Source: Ensifer sp. BR816 (GTDB lineage Bacteria; Pseudomonadota; Alphaproteobacteria; Rhizobiales; Rhizobiaceae). From it: a stretch of 64,000 bases of DNA. Below the pieces are notes generated by a model, which saw only the letters and a program-made list of their open reading frames with translations, searched no databases and was not told where the DNA came from. The translations under genes were made by a program, and so were the position numbers. The stretch's first letter is position 1; the number at the start of each line of letters is the position of its first letter. This document shows positions 16,037 through 24,382 of this stretch, piece after piece. The stretch covers positions 4,400,799 to 4,464,798 of the forward strand of contig NZ_KB905370.1 of NCBI RefSeq assembly GCF_000378985.1, given 5' to 3'.

Positions 16037-17070
16037 GCGAAACGAGCGAGGAGAAGACGCTTCCCGCTTCGGAGAAGAAGATCCGGGACGCACGCCGGAA
16101 AGGCCAGGTGCTGCACAGCCCGGATATGGTTTCGGGCATCGTGGTGCTGCTGTCTACCCTGTTTCTCTTCTATGTCGCACCGAATCTCCAGCTCAAGATC
16201 GATCTGCTTGTCGACGAGGCGTCGCAGATCTACGTGCGCCCCTTCGCCGATGTCTGGTACCGGCTGAGCACCATTGCCGCGGATGCGCTCTGGACGACGG
16301 TGCTGCCCATCCTCGGCATCTCGATCATCGCCATTCTCGCCACCAATGTGGCGATCACCAAGGGCTTCGTCTTTTCGGCCAAGCCGCTCGAACCCGATTT
16401 CAACCGTATCAATCCGGGCTCGGGGCTGAAGCGGATCGCTTCGCTGAAGAGCGTCGTCGATTTCGGCAAGGCGCTGTTCAAGATCGTTGCGCTGTCCATC
16501 GCCTTCGCCGTCGTCTTCCATGCGGGCCTGGGAGCGCTGTTCCAGTCGCCCACCTGCGGCTTTGCCTGCCTGCACGCGACGTCGCTCTCCATGCTGAAAA
16601 CCATCGCATCGATCGCGATCGCCGCTTTTGTCGTCATGGGCGTTGTCGATGTCTTGCTGCAGCGCTGGCTCTTCCTGCGCGAGATGCGGATGACCCGGTC
16701 GGAGAGCAAGCGCGAACACAAGGATACGGAAGGCGATCCGCTGATCAGGCAGGAGCGCCGCAAGCTGGCGCGCCTGTTGGGAACGACGCGGACGGGCCTT
16801 GCGAGTGCCGTGCTGCTGATCGGCCAGGAGCGGTCGGTGTCGGTCGGCGTGCGCTATGTACGCGGCGAAACGCCGGTGCCGATCCTCGTCTGCCGCGCCG
16901 TCGGCACGGCGGCGTCCTCGATGCGGGCCGAGGCACGGAACCGAGGAATTCCCTTCGTCGCCGACGCAGAGCTCGCCGCCGAACTCGGCAAGACACCGGT
17001 CGGGGCGCCGGTTCCCGACCGGCTCTTCCAGGCGGTGGCGAATGCGCTCGTCGCCAATGGTTTGATTTGA
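16033..17070 (+). CDS. sctU: T3SS substrate-switch protein SctU, lacking the NPTH autocleavage motif
   Basis: 345 residues from ATG 16033 (ATGA overlap). It has the SctU/FlhB layout: an EKTLPASEKKIRDARRKGQV start, four membrane helices to about residue 210, and a cytoplasmic domain. In the family, self-cleavage at Asn-Pro-Thr-His exposes the mature face that controls substrate switching. Aligning on the following VSVGVRY (family IAVGIRY), the four positions read Gln-Glu-Arg-Ser (residues 265-268; bases 16,825-16,836). The rest of the C-domain is intact with no frameshift. It should therefore not self-cleave by the known mechanism. In nod-type clusters sctU follows sctT; here it is in the opposite operon. 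Confidence 0.93.
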   Translation: MSETSEEKTLPASEKKIRDARRKGQVLHSPDMVSGIVVLLSTLFLFYVAPNLQLKIDLLVDEASQIYVRPFADVWYRLSTIAADALWTTVLPILGISIIAILATNVAITKGFVFSAKPLEPDFNRINPGSGLKRIASLKSVVDFGKALFKIVALSIAFAVVFHAGLGALFQSPTCGFACLHATSLSMLKTIASIAIAAFVVMGVVDVLLQRWLFLREMRMTRSESKREHKDTEGDPLIRQERRKLARLLGTTRTGLASAVLLIGQERSVSVGVRYVRGETPVPILVCRAVGTAASSMRAEARNRGIPFVADAELAAELGKTPVGAPVPDRLFQAVANALVANGLI

Positions 17071-17098
17071 ACGCCTGCAACGGTCTAGGAGACCTCAC

Positions 17099-17764
17099 AT
17101 GTCGGATTCTCTGTCGACAAGGCAATGCCTGCGGCGGCTGCTTCTTATCTTTCTTTTGGCGCCGAGTGCCGCGCATGCGACCGCGGATGAGCCCTGGCCG
17201 CCGATCCTGGACAAGAAGAACAAGAGCGTCTGGATCGACAGCGGTTATATCGAGTTCCTGATGTCGCCGCCGGCCTACCCGCCGCGCCAGGTCCGGGGGG
17301 CGTTGGTCACTCCGGACGTTGGCGCGTTCCTGCCAAGGCAATTGGTGGAATACCGCACGGGGGAAGCGCCGGGAACGATCATCATCGATACGAGCCGCTA
17401 TGCGCTTTATTACGTCGTCCCCGGCGGCAAGGCGCTGCGCTACAGCGTCGGCGTCGGCCGTGAAGGCTACGGCTGGCATGGAACCGAGCATGTGAGCCGC
17501 AAACGCGCCTGGCCGGAGTGGCGCCCGCCCGCCGACATGCGCGCCAGGCGGCCGGAGCTTCCGGCCTACATGGCCGGCGGCGTCGACAATCCGCTTGGCG
17601 CACGCGCCATTTACCTCGGCGACACGCTTTATCGCATCCACGGCTCGAACGAACCGGAAAGCATCGGCCGATCCTCTTCCTCCGGGTGTTTTCGCATGAT
17701 GAATGACGACGTGATCGACCTCTACGAGCGGGTGAGGATCGGCGCGAAGGTCATCGTTCTATAG
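17099..17764 (+). CDS. Secreted L,D-transpeptidase (YkuD family)
   Basis: 221 residues with a signal peptide (cut near AHATA|DEP). A YkuD domain follows with the catalytic motif HGSNEPESIGRSSSSGC (His and Cys), about residues 180-196. Such enzymes make 3-3 crosslinks in peptidoglycan or attach proteins to it in the periplasm. It starts 28 bp after sctU on the same strand and so is likely in the T3SS operon, where it could remodel the wall around the injectisome; that role is inferred. It is convergent with the oxidoreductase gene 20 bp downstream. Confidence 0.9.
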   Translation: MSDSLSTRQCLRRLLLIFLLAPSAAHATADEPWPPILDKKNKSVWIDSGYIEFLMSPPAYPPRQVRGALVTPDVGAFLPRQLVEYRTGEAPGTIIIDTSRYALYYVVPGGKALRYSVGVGREGYGWHGTEHVSRKRAWPEWRPPADMRARRPELPAYMAGGVDNPLGARAIYLGDTLYRIHGSNEPESIGRSSSSGCFRMMNDDVIDLYERVRIGAKVIVL

Positions 17765-17784
17765 GTCTCGACATCGAGGCGAGG

Positions 17785-18858
17785 TCAGTCCGGAACGACG
17801 ACCAGCTTGCCGACAAAGTTCTTCGCCATGAAGTCTCTTTGCGCGCGGTGAAATTCCGACAGCGGATACGTACCGCCGACGAGCGGACGGATTTTCTTTT
17901 CCTCGATGTAGCGCACCAGCCGGCGGAAATCGGCGCGGCTCCCCTGGCTCGATCCATGCAGTTCCAATTGCTTCAGATACATCGTTCTGAGATCGAGCTG
18001 GACGACCGGACCGGCGATGGCGCCGGCGGTCGTGTAGCGGCCTTCCGGGCGCAGAATCTTGAGGAGATCGTTGAAGAGGGGGCCGCCGACGAGATCGGCG
18101 ACGACGTCGATCGGCGCGCCGTGCACGGCTTCGTTGACCGCTTCGAAGAGATCTCCGCGGCCGCGGGTGACGACGGCCTCGGCGCCGATATCGAGAGTGG
18201 CGGCTTCCTTGCCCGGGCCGGCAACCGCGATCGGAATGGCGCCGCGGGCACGGGCGAGCTGGATGATCGCCGAGCCGACGCCGCCGGAGGCGCCGGTCAC
18301 CAGGACGCGTTCGCCGGCCGCAAGCCGCGCCCGTTCCAGCATCCGTTCGCCGGTCAGGTAGGCGCAGCAGAAAGTGGCGAGTTCGACGTCGGTGAGATCG
18401 GTCGCAACCAAATGGGCGTTCTCGGCCGGCAGCGCCATGTATTCGGCATAACCGCCATCGCGGCCATGGCCCATATAGTCGATGTCGGCGAGGCTATCGT
18501 CGTCGCGGTTGTAGATCGAGAAATCGACCATGGCGCGTTCGCCGATGCGGGCCTTGTCGACGCCCGCGCCGACGGCGACGATATGCCCGACCGTGTCGGT
18601 GCCCTGGATGCGCGGGAAGGTCAGCGTGTTGCCGTGACGCCGCCAGGTCGAGACGGCGGCGGGATCGTCCTCGGTGCCGTAGGCGCCTTCACGCACCCAG
18701 ACATCGGTGTTGTTCATGCCGCAGGCGCTGACCTTGATCAGCACCTCGCCGGCCGCCGGAGCCGGGACGGGGACGCTCCGGCTATAGACGAGTTTGTCGA
18801 GTCCGCCATGACCGGTCAGCAGCACGGCCGCCATGGTCTTCGGAACGGAATGCATCAT
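17785..18858 (-). CDS. Zinc-type alcohol dehydrogenase / quinone oxidoreductase (MDR superfamily)
   Basis: 357 residues with the N-terminal GroES-like fold and a Rossmann NAD(P) domain (GASGGVGSAIIQLARARG). The structural-zinc Cys cluster of classical ADHs is not visible, which points to the quinone-reductase/zeta-crystallin side. AGGAG precedes the ATG at 18858. It follows doeD after only 12 bp, so it is probably co-transcribed with the ectoine genes. It is not one of the standard ectoine steps. Substrate unknown. Confidence 0.85.
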   Translation of the reverse strand: MMHSVPKTMAAVLLTGHGGLDKLVYSRSVPVPAPAAGEVLIKVSACGMNNTDVWVREGAYGTEDDPAAVSTWRRHGNTLTFPRIQGTDTVGHIVAVGAGVDKARIGERAMVDFSIYNRDDDSLADIDYMGHGRDGGYAEYMALPAENAHLVATDLTDVELATFCCAYLTGERMLERARLAAGERVLVTGASGGVGSAIIQLARARGAIPIAVAGPGKEAATLDIGAEAVVTRGRGDLFEAVNEAVHGAPIDVVADLVGGPLFNDLLKILRPEGRYTTAGAIAGPVVQLDLRTMYLKQLELHGSSQGSRADFRRLVRYIEEKKIRPLVGGTYPLSEFHRAQRDFMAKNFVGKLVVVPD

Positions 18859-18870
18859 GGGCCCTCTCCT

Positions 18871-20247
18871 TCAGCGGCCGAGGACGGACTGGATCGCCTC
18901 GGCCGCGGCCTTGACAACGATGTCGGCCTCCGCGCGCGTCAGGCAGAGCGGCGGGGCGAAGCCAAGAATGTCGCCCTGCGGCATGGCGCGGCCGATGACG
19001 CCGCGCTCGAGGAGCGCTGCAGCCACCTGCGGCCCGATCTTGCGGGCCGGATCGAAGAACTTGCGGTCGTCCCGGTCCTCGACGAATTCGATCGCCGCCA
19101 TCAACCCGTCGCCGCGCACCTCACCGACATGCCGGTGGTCGCCGACCGCCTTCTGTAGTTCGGCGCGGAAATATGCGCCCGTCGAACCGGCATTCTCGAC
19201 GAGGCCGAGCTCGTCGATCAGCTCGAGATTGGCGATGCCGGCAGCAGCACAAATCGGATGCGCCGAATAGGTCCAGCCATGGCCGATGGCGCCGAATTCG
19301 TCCGAGCCCTTCACCAGCACTTGCCAGACCTCGTCCGAAACGATCGTGCCGGAAAGCGGCGCATAGGCCGAGGTCAGACCCTTGGCGATGGTGATCAGGT
19401 CCGGCTTGATGCCGTAGTGGTCGGAGCCGAACATGCTGCCGAGGCGGCCGAAACCGGTCACGACCTCGTCGGCGACGAGCAGGATGTCGTATCTCTCAAG
19501 CACCGCCTGGATCTTCTGCCAGTAACCTTTCGGCGGCGACACGATGCCGCCGGTGCCGAGGATCGGCTCGCCGATGAAGGCGGCAACCGTGTCGGGCCCT
19601 TCGGCAAGGATCATCTCCTCGAGCTTCGCGGCGCAATCGTCCGAGAACTGTTCCTCGCTCATGGAACGGTCGGGACGGCGGAAGTAATAGGGCGCCTCGG
19701 TGTGCAGGATCGACGCACGCGGCAGGTCGAAGGCATTGTGGAAGAGATGCAGGCCGGTCAGCGAGCCGGTCATCACGCCCGAGCCGTGATAGCCGCGCCA
19801 GCGCGAGATGATCTTCTTCTTCTCCGTTCGGCCGAGGATGTTGTTGTAGTACCAGATCAGCTTGATGTTGGTTTCGTTGGCATCCGAACCGGAAAGCCCG
19901 AAATAGACGCGGCTCATGCCTTCCGGCGCACGGTCGATGATCATCTTGGAAAGCCTTATCGACGCTTCCGTGCCGTGGCCGACATAGGCGTGGTAATAGG
20001 CGAGGTTCTTGGCTTGCTCTGCGATCGCCTCGGCGATCTTCTGGCGGCCGTAGCCGACATTGACGCAATAAAGTCCGGCGAAGGCATCGAGGCTGCGCTT
20101 GCCGCCGATATCCGTGATGTAGACCCCTTCGCCGCCGCCGATAACGCGCGTCGGGCTCTCGCCTCGCGCATGCATCCCCATATGCGTCGACGGATGGAAG
20201 AAGTGGTCTCGGTCCCAGGCGGTGAGTTCGTTGCTTCGTTCGAGCAT
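18871..20247 (-). CDS. doeD: Diaminobutyrate transaminase of ectoine catabolism (DoeD)
   Basis: 458 residues, class III pyridoxal-phosphate aminotransferase. The PLP lysine is in LITIAKGLTSAYAPL, and LLVADEVVTGFGRLG holds the conserved Asp. In the ectoine pathway it converts L-2,4-diaminobutyrate to aspartate-semialdehyde. The pathway role rests on context: it lies in an operon with the DoeC-type dehydrogenase and next to the ehu/eut locus. By sequence alone it could also be an omega-amino acid:pyruvate transaminase. The start is ATG 20247 with AAGGAACG upstream. Confidence 0.88.
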   Translation of the reverse strand: MLERSNELTAWDRDHFFHPSTHMGMHARGESPTRVIGGGEGVYITDIGGKRSLDAFAGLYCVNVGYGRQKIAEAIAEQAKNLAYYHAYVGHGTEASIRLSKMIIDRAPEGMSRVYFGLSGSDANETNIKLIWYYNNILGRTEKKKIISRWRGYHGSGVMTGSLTGLHLFHNAFDLPRASILHTEAPYYFRRPDRSMSEEQFSDDCAAKLEEMILAEGPDTVAAFIGEPILGTGGIVSPPKGYWQKIQAVLERYDILLVADEVVTGFGRLGSMFGSDHYGIKPDLITIAKGLTSAYAPLSGTIVSDEVWQVLVKGSDEFGAIGHGWTYSAHPICAAAGIANLELIDELGLVENAGSTGAYFRAELQKAVGDHRHVGEVRGDGLMAAIEFVEDRDDRKFFDPARKIGPQVAAALLERGVIGRAMPQGDILGFAPPLCLTRAEADIVVKAAAEAIQSVLGR

Positions 20248-20271
20248 GGTCGTTCCTTTCGTCGAGTTCTT

Positions 20272-21768
20272 TCAGGCGGCGGTGTCGATGCAGAGATATT
20301 TGAGCTCGGTGAAGGCCTCCATGCCGTGGCGGGAGCCCTCGCGGCCAAGACCGGACTGTTTCCAGCCGCCGAAGGGGATCGGCCCGCCGGTAATCTTCAC
20401 GCGGTTGATCGCCACCATGCCGTATTCGAGCGCCCGGGCGAGCCGCATCTGGCGGGCGCCGTTTTCGGTGACCACATAGGCGACGAGCCCGTACCCAGTG
20501 TCGTTCGCCCGGGCGATCACCTCGTCCTCGCTATCGAAGGCGGTGACGGCGGCAATCGGGCCGAAGGTTTCCTCGCGCATGATCAGCGCCTCGTCGGGCA
20601 CATCGGTCAAAAGCGTCGGCTCGAAGAAAAGCGGCCCGGCCGGGTGGCGCTTGCCGCCGGCGGCGAGCCTCGCGCCCCGTTTCACCGCGTCGGCGACCTG
20701 CTCCTCGACCTTGGCGACGGCGCGCTCGTGCATCAGCGGGCCGATATCGGTGCCCGGCTCGAGTCCGGCTCCGACCTTCAGGCGCGCAATGCGGACGGCG
20801 AAGGCCTCCTGGAAGGCTTCGAGGATCGGCCGTTCGACATAGATGCGGTTGGCGGCAAGGCAGTCCTGTCCGGAGGTTGCGAACTTCGCGGCAATGGCAA
20901 TATCCGCCGCCTTCTCCACATTCGCATCGGCAAAGACGATCAGCGGCGCATGACCGCCGAGTTCCATCACCAGCCGCTTCATCGTCGGCGCGCATTGGGC
21001 CGCGATCAGCCGGCCGATCTCGGTCGAGCCGGTGAAGCTCATGGCGCGGATGCGCGCGTCTTCGCACATGCGCCCGACGATCGTCGCCGCATTACCGGTG
21101 ACGACGTTAAAGACACCGGCGGGCAGGCCGGCGCGCTCGCCGAGCTCGGCAAGCGCGAGAGCGGAAAGCGGCGTCTCGGAGGAAGGATGCGCCACCACGG
21201 TGCAGCCGGCGGCGAGCGCTGCGGCCGCCTTGCGGGTGATCATGGCGGAAGGAAAATTCCAGGGCGTGACGATGCCGACGACGCCAAGTGCTTCCCGGCG
21301 CACGATCATCTCGGCGCCGGAGAGATGGCTCGTCACGCTTTCGGCATTGAGACGCTTGCCCTCCTCGGCATACCACTCGATGAAGGAAGCCGCATAGTCG
21401 ATCTCGCCGCGCGACTCGGCAAGCGGCTTGCCCTGTTCCAGCGTCATCAGCAGGGCCAGGTCCTCGCGGGCGGCGAGCATCAGCTCGTGCCATTTGCGCA
21501 GGATCACGGCGCGTTGCTGCGGGAGCGTATCGCGCCAGGACTTGAACGCCTTTTCCGCCGCATCGATCGCCTCGGAGGTCTGCGCCGCATCCAGCGAAGC
21601 GACGAAGGCGGAAGCGACACCGCTCGCGGGATCGCTCACTTCCAGACACTTGCCGTCTCGCCCGGCAATCCAGCGGCCGCCGACATAGGCGAGCTCCCGC
21701 AGCAATTGCCGATCGCTCAGGTGTTTCAAGGCTTCGTGGAAGGCGGTGCGCGCAAAAATAGCGGTCAT
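20272..21768 (-). CDS. doeC: Aspartate-semialdehyde dehydrogenase of ectoine catabolism (DoeC)
   Basis: 498 residues of the aldehyde dehydrogenase superfamily, closest in type to succinate-semialdehyde dehydrogenases (GabD). The catalytic Cys is in SGQDCLAANRIYVE, the general-base Glu in MELGGHAPL, and the NAD(P) site around FTGSTEIG. It would oxidise aspartate-semialdehyde from DoeD to aspartate. The start ATG 21768 has GAGGAG upstream; the frame extends further but without family similarity. It is the first gene of the leftward operon doeC-doeD-MDR. Confidence 0.88.
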   Translation of the reverse strand: MTAIFARTAFHEALKHLSDRQLLRELAYVGGRWIAGRDGKCLEVSDPASGVASAFVASLDAAQTSEAIDAAEKAFKSWRDTLPQQRAVILRKWHELMLAAREDLALLMTLEQGKPLAESRGEIDYAASFIEWYAEEGKRLNAESVTSHLSGAEMIVRREALGVVGIVTPWNFPSAMITRKAAAALAAGCTVVAHPSSETPLSALALAELGERAGLPAGVFNVVTGNAATIVGRMCEDARIRAMSFTGSTEIGRLIAAQCAPTMKRLVMELGGHAPLIVFADANVEKAADIAIAAKFATSGQDCLAANRIYVERPILEAFQEAFAVRIARLKVGAGLEPGTDIGPLMHERAVAKVEEQVADAVKRGARLAAGGKRHPAGPLFFEPTLLTDVPDEALIMREETFGPIAAVTAFDSEDEVIARANDTGYGLVAYVVTENGARQMRLARALEYGMVAINRVKITGGPIPFGGWKQSGLGREGSRHGMEAFTELKYLCIDTAA

Positions 21769-22047
21769 GTCCAAGTCTCCTCGTCGTTGCGAAAAGATTG
21801 ACACCGTTAGTGCGAGAGATCGTCCATTCGGCCGCTCCGCGGCAGAGACTTTGACCAAAGGAGCGTCCCCCGCGAGAGAAATTGTCTGGAGCTGGCTCTG
21901 GAAAGGGTGAGGTGAGGTACGTGCAGTCTGACGTGTGCACGCGCAAGCTTCATCTCCTTCCTCAATATCTATGCGCACGCGTGGAACAGAAGATCGATGT
22001 GCACGTTGTCGAAAGACACGCCCGTGTGAAGGAGGGAGAATTGCGCC

Positions 22048-22269
22048 ATGACTGCCCCATCGCCCCAACGTCCTGTCATTACAGCCGGGGAACACGTCCT
22101 GACCGCGCAGGAAGCGTTAGAGCCTTTGTATATGGAGCTTGAGCAGGAGGTGGAAACGAGGCTGGTGCAGGCAGCGGTTTCAGCAGGCTGGTCGGCTGAC
22201 GAAGCGCTTGAGGCGATCGATGAGTTGAAACGGCACGAAGTTCTTGAGATGGGCGACCCCGAAAGCTGA
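22048..22269 (+). CDS. Small hypothetical protein (73 aa)
   Basis: 73 residues with GGAGGGAG about ten bases before ATG 22048. Composition is protein-like: acidic and helical, ending AGWSADEALEAIDELKRHEV, with no membrane segment. No family was recognised. It sits alone between doeC (divergent) and doeX (convergent). The preceding 279 bp (21,769-22,047) hold no other gene and should carry the doeC promoter. Confidence 0.55.
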   Translation: MTAPSPQRPVITAGEHVLTAQEALEPLYMELEQEVETRLVQAAVSAGWSADEALEAIDELKRHEVLEMGDPES

Positions 22270-22297
22270 GGGCGCCTCCCATTTTCCGCTCAATCGC

Positions 22298-22780
22298 TTA
22301 ACTTGCCACCGGCAACAACGCGCCGAGCGGCAAGACGGTCTCCTCCTTGACCGTCTTGGTGACGATGTAGGTGAAATAACGATCGATGCCGAGTTCGCGG
22401 CCGAGCAGATCATCGACCAGCCGCTGATAGGCGTCGATATCGGCCGTCACCACCTTGAGGATATAGTCGACGCCGCCGCCGACCGACCAGCAGGCGACGA
22501 TCTCTGGAATTGCGGCGATGGCGCGCTCGAAACGGTCGAAATCCGCCTGCCGGTGATTGGCAAGCGTCACCTCCATCATCACACTTGCGACCGGGGCCAC
22601 GCGGCGCAGCGCCACGCGCGCGTGGTATCCGGCGACGATGCCGGCCTTCTCCAGTTTCCTCAGCCGCATCCAGCACGGCGTCGGCGAGAGCCCCGCCTTT
22701 TCGGCAAGCGCCAGCTTGGTGATGCGTCCGTCAGCCTGGATCGCCTCGAGGATGCGCAGGTCGATCGCGTCGAGTTTCAT
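22298..22780 (-). CDS. doeX: Lrp/AsnC-family regulator (DoeX)
   Basis: 160 residues. It has an N-terminal helix-turn-helix (LDAIDLRILEAIQADGRITK, then LALAEKAGLSPTPCWMRLRK) and a C-terminal RAM effector-binding domain. Members of this subfamily accompany ectoine-degradation genes (asnC/doeX), where they act as feast/famine-type regulators of the catabolic operon. It is divergent from enuR across about 95 bp, so both regulators probably share a control region. Confidence 0.85.
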   Translation of the reverse strand: MKLDAIDLRILEAIQADGRITKLALAEKAGLSPTPCWMRLRKLEKAGIVAGYHARVALRRVAPVASVMMEVTLANHRQADFDRFERAIAAIPEIVACWSVGGGVDYILKVVTADIDAYQRLVDDLLGRELGIDRYFTYIVTKTVKEETVLPLGALLPVAS

Positions 22781-22839
22781 GCGGGGCGCCCTTCCTGAAA
22801 TCGAAATCCGGGAAAAGACATTGGGTTCTCACTTTTGCA

Positions 22840-22882
22840 TTGTCAATTGAGCTGATTTTGATCACTGTTCAAATCATGACAA
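22840..22882. promoter_or_regulatory. Possible EnuR operator at the enuR start
   Basis: Read on the minus strand, TTGTCATGATT lies at 22,882-22,872 and covers the proposed enuR start codon; AATTGACAATG lies at 22,850-22,840. The first is nearly identical to the half sites before ehuA. MocR regulators commonly bind direct repeats and repress their own gene. Assignment to EnuR is inference. Confidence 0.4.
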
Positions 22883-24261
22883 GTTGGATGCCCGACACAA
22901 CGCTTCTGCGCCGCCCGGCCTATCTCTCGCTGGCCGATCAAATCGCCCGTGCGATTGAGGAGGGCCGGCTGCAGAACGGCACGCGACTGCCGACGCATCG
23001 CAAGCTTGCCGACGATTTGCAGCTTTCGGTGCAGACCGTGAGCCGCGCCTATGACGAGCTTATCCGGCGCGGGCTGATTTCGGGCGAGGTCGGGCGCGGC
23101 AGCTTCGTGCAGACGCGGCCGCGCGAGCCGGACCCGCCCTATCTGCCGGAGCGGCTCGGCGAATTGATCGACCTGTCGATCCTGAAGCCGGTCTGCGAGC
23201 AGATCCATCTCGACAAGATGCGGCAGGCCTTCGCCTGGCTTGCCGAGAACCTGCCCGCAAGTTCGGCGCTTTCCTTCCGGCCGAACATGGTGTTCCCGCG
23301 CCATCGCACCATCGCGGCGGAATGGCTTTCGCGCTGCGGGCTCGACGTCTCGCCGCTCAATATCAGCCTCACCAATGGTGCGACCTCGGCCATGACCGTC
23401 GCTCTGATGAGCGTCGCTCCGCCCGGTTCGACAATCGCGACGGAGGCGATCAGCCATCATACGCTGGTGCCGCTGTCGACCTATCTCGGCATTCACCTCC
23501 AGGGCATCGCGATCGATGACGACGGAATGGTGCCGGAAGCGCTTGACGAGGCCTGCCGCAAGGGCGTGATACGCGCGATCTTCCTGCAGCCCTCGGTGAT
23601 CAATCCGACCGCGACCCTGATGAGCCCCGAGCGCCGAGCTGCCCTCGCTGAAGTGGCCCGCCGGTACGACATCGCCATCATCGAGAACGATATTCTCGGC
23701 CCCCTGCTCGAGGAGCGCCTGCCGCCGGTGGCGGCGCTGGCGCCGGAGCGCACGCTTTACGTGACGAGCTTCACCAAGATCACGGTGCCGGGCCTCAGGA
23801 TCGGCTATCTCGCGGCGCCGGACCGTTATGTCGCGGCGGTCGCCAACCGGCATCTCGTCTCGAACTGGATGGCGACGCCGTCGATCGCCGAGATCGCCAC
23901 CCGTTGGGTGAGCGACGGCACGGCGGTCGAACTCGTCAATTGGCAGCGCCGGGCGCTTGCCGCCCGACACGCCATCGCCACGGAGACGTTCGGCAGACTT
24001 CCGCACCGCAGCCATCCGCAGAGCCTGCATGTCTGGCTGCCGCTCCCCGAGGGGCACGCGGAGGAGGCCTTCGTCTCCCAGGCGCGCCTGCGCGGGGTGG
24101 CGATCGCGCCGGGCGCGTCGTTCCGCACCGCCGACAGCGGCTGGCGCCCGGCCGTGCGGATCTCCCTCGGCTCGACCACCGAACAGGAGCTCAAAACCGG
24201 GCTCGGCATCGTCGCCTCGCTGGCGCTTGGTGATCCGGAGGCATTGCTGCTTGCAATCTGA
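22876..24261 (+). CDS. enuR: MocR-type regulator of ectoine genes (EnuR)
   Basis: 461 residues from ATG 22876. It has a GntR winged helix (residues 15-80; YLSLADQIARAIEEGRLQNG, then THRKLADDLQLSVQTVSRAY) joined to a catalytically inert type-I aminotransferase domain. The PLP-binding lysine is Lys301 in TSFTKITVPGLRIGYL. EnuR proteins are known to respond to the ectoine breakdown products acetyl-diaminobutyrate and diaminobutyrate through PLP. It stands directly before ehuA in the same direction. Alternative starts are an upstream frame at 22840 or ATG 22888. Confidence 0.9.
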   Translation: MTSWMPDTTLLRRPAYLSLADQIARAIEEGRLQNGTRLPTHRKLADDLQLSVQTVSRAYDELIRRGLISGEVGRGSFVQTRPREPDPPYLPERLGELIDLSILKPVCEQIHLDKMRQAFAWLAENLPASSALSFRPNMVFPRHRTIAAEWLSRCGLDVSPLNISLTNGATSAMTVALMSVAPPGSTIATEAISHHTLVPLSTYLGIHLQGIAIDDDGMVPEALDEACRKGVIRAIFLQPSVINPTATLMSPERRAALAEVARRYDIAIIENDILGPLLEERLPPVAALAPERTLYVTSFTKITVPGLRIGYLAAPDRYVAAVANRHLVSNWMATPSIAEIATRWVSDGTAVELVNWQRRALAARHAIATETFGRLPHRSHPQSLHVWLPLPEGHAEEAFVSQARLRGVAIAPGASFRTADSGWRPAVRISLGSTTEQELKTGLGIVASLALGDPEALLLAI

Positions 24262-24295
24262 TCCGGATGCCCAAGTCTTGGGCATTGGCGGAATA

Positions 24296-24329
24296 ATTGT
24301 CATGATATTATTATTCACATTGACATGAT
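24296..24329 (+). promoter_or_regulatory. Direct repeat upstream of ehuA, candidate EnuR operator
   Basis: ATTGTCATGAT (24,296-24,306) and ATTGACATGAT (24,319-24,329) are direct repeats 23 bp apart, about two helical turns, 54 bp before the ehuA start. They differ at one of eleven positions. The spacing and direct orientation fit MocR-family operators. The second copy also offers a TTGACA-like -35 element, so binding could block the promoter. Confidence 0.5.
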
Positions 24330-24382
24330 TTCGGAACCAGATCATCGTTAGGACATTACCGCTCTCAAAGGGAGAGACGCGA

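Noticed and set aside
1-17764. Flagellar export genes instead of a T3SS
   Set aside because: The cluster has sctJ as a short lipoprotein, sctD with FHA, sctO/K/Q, a secretin and no flagellar ring, hook or filament genes.
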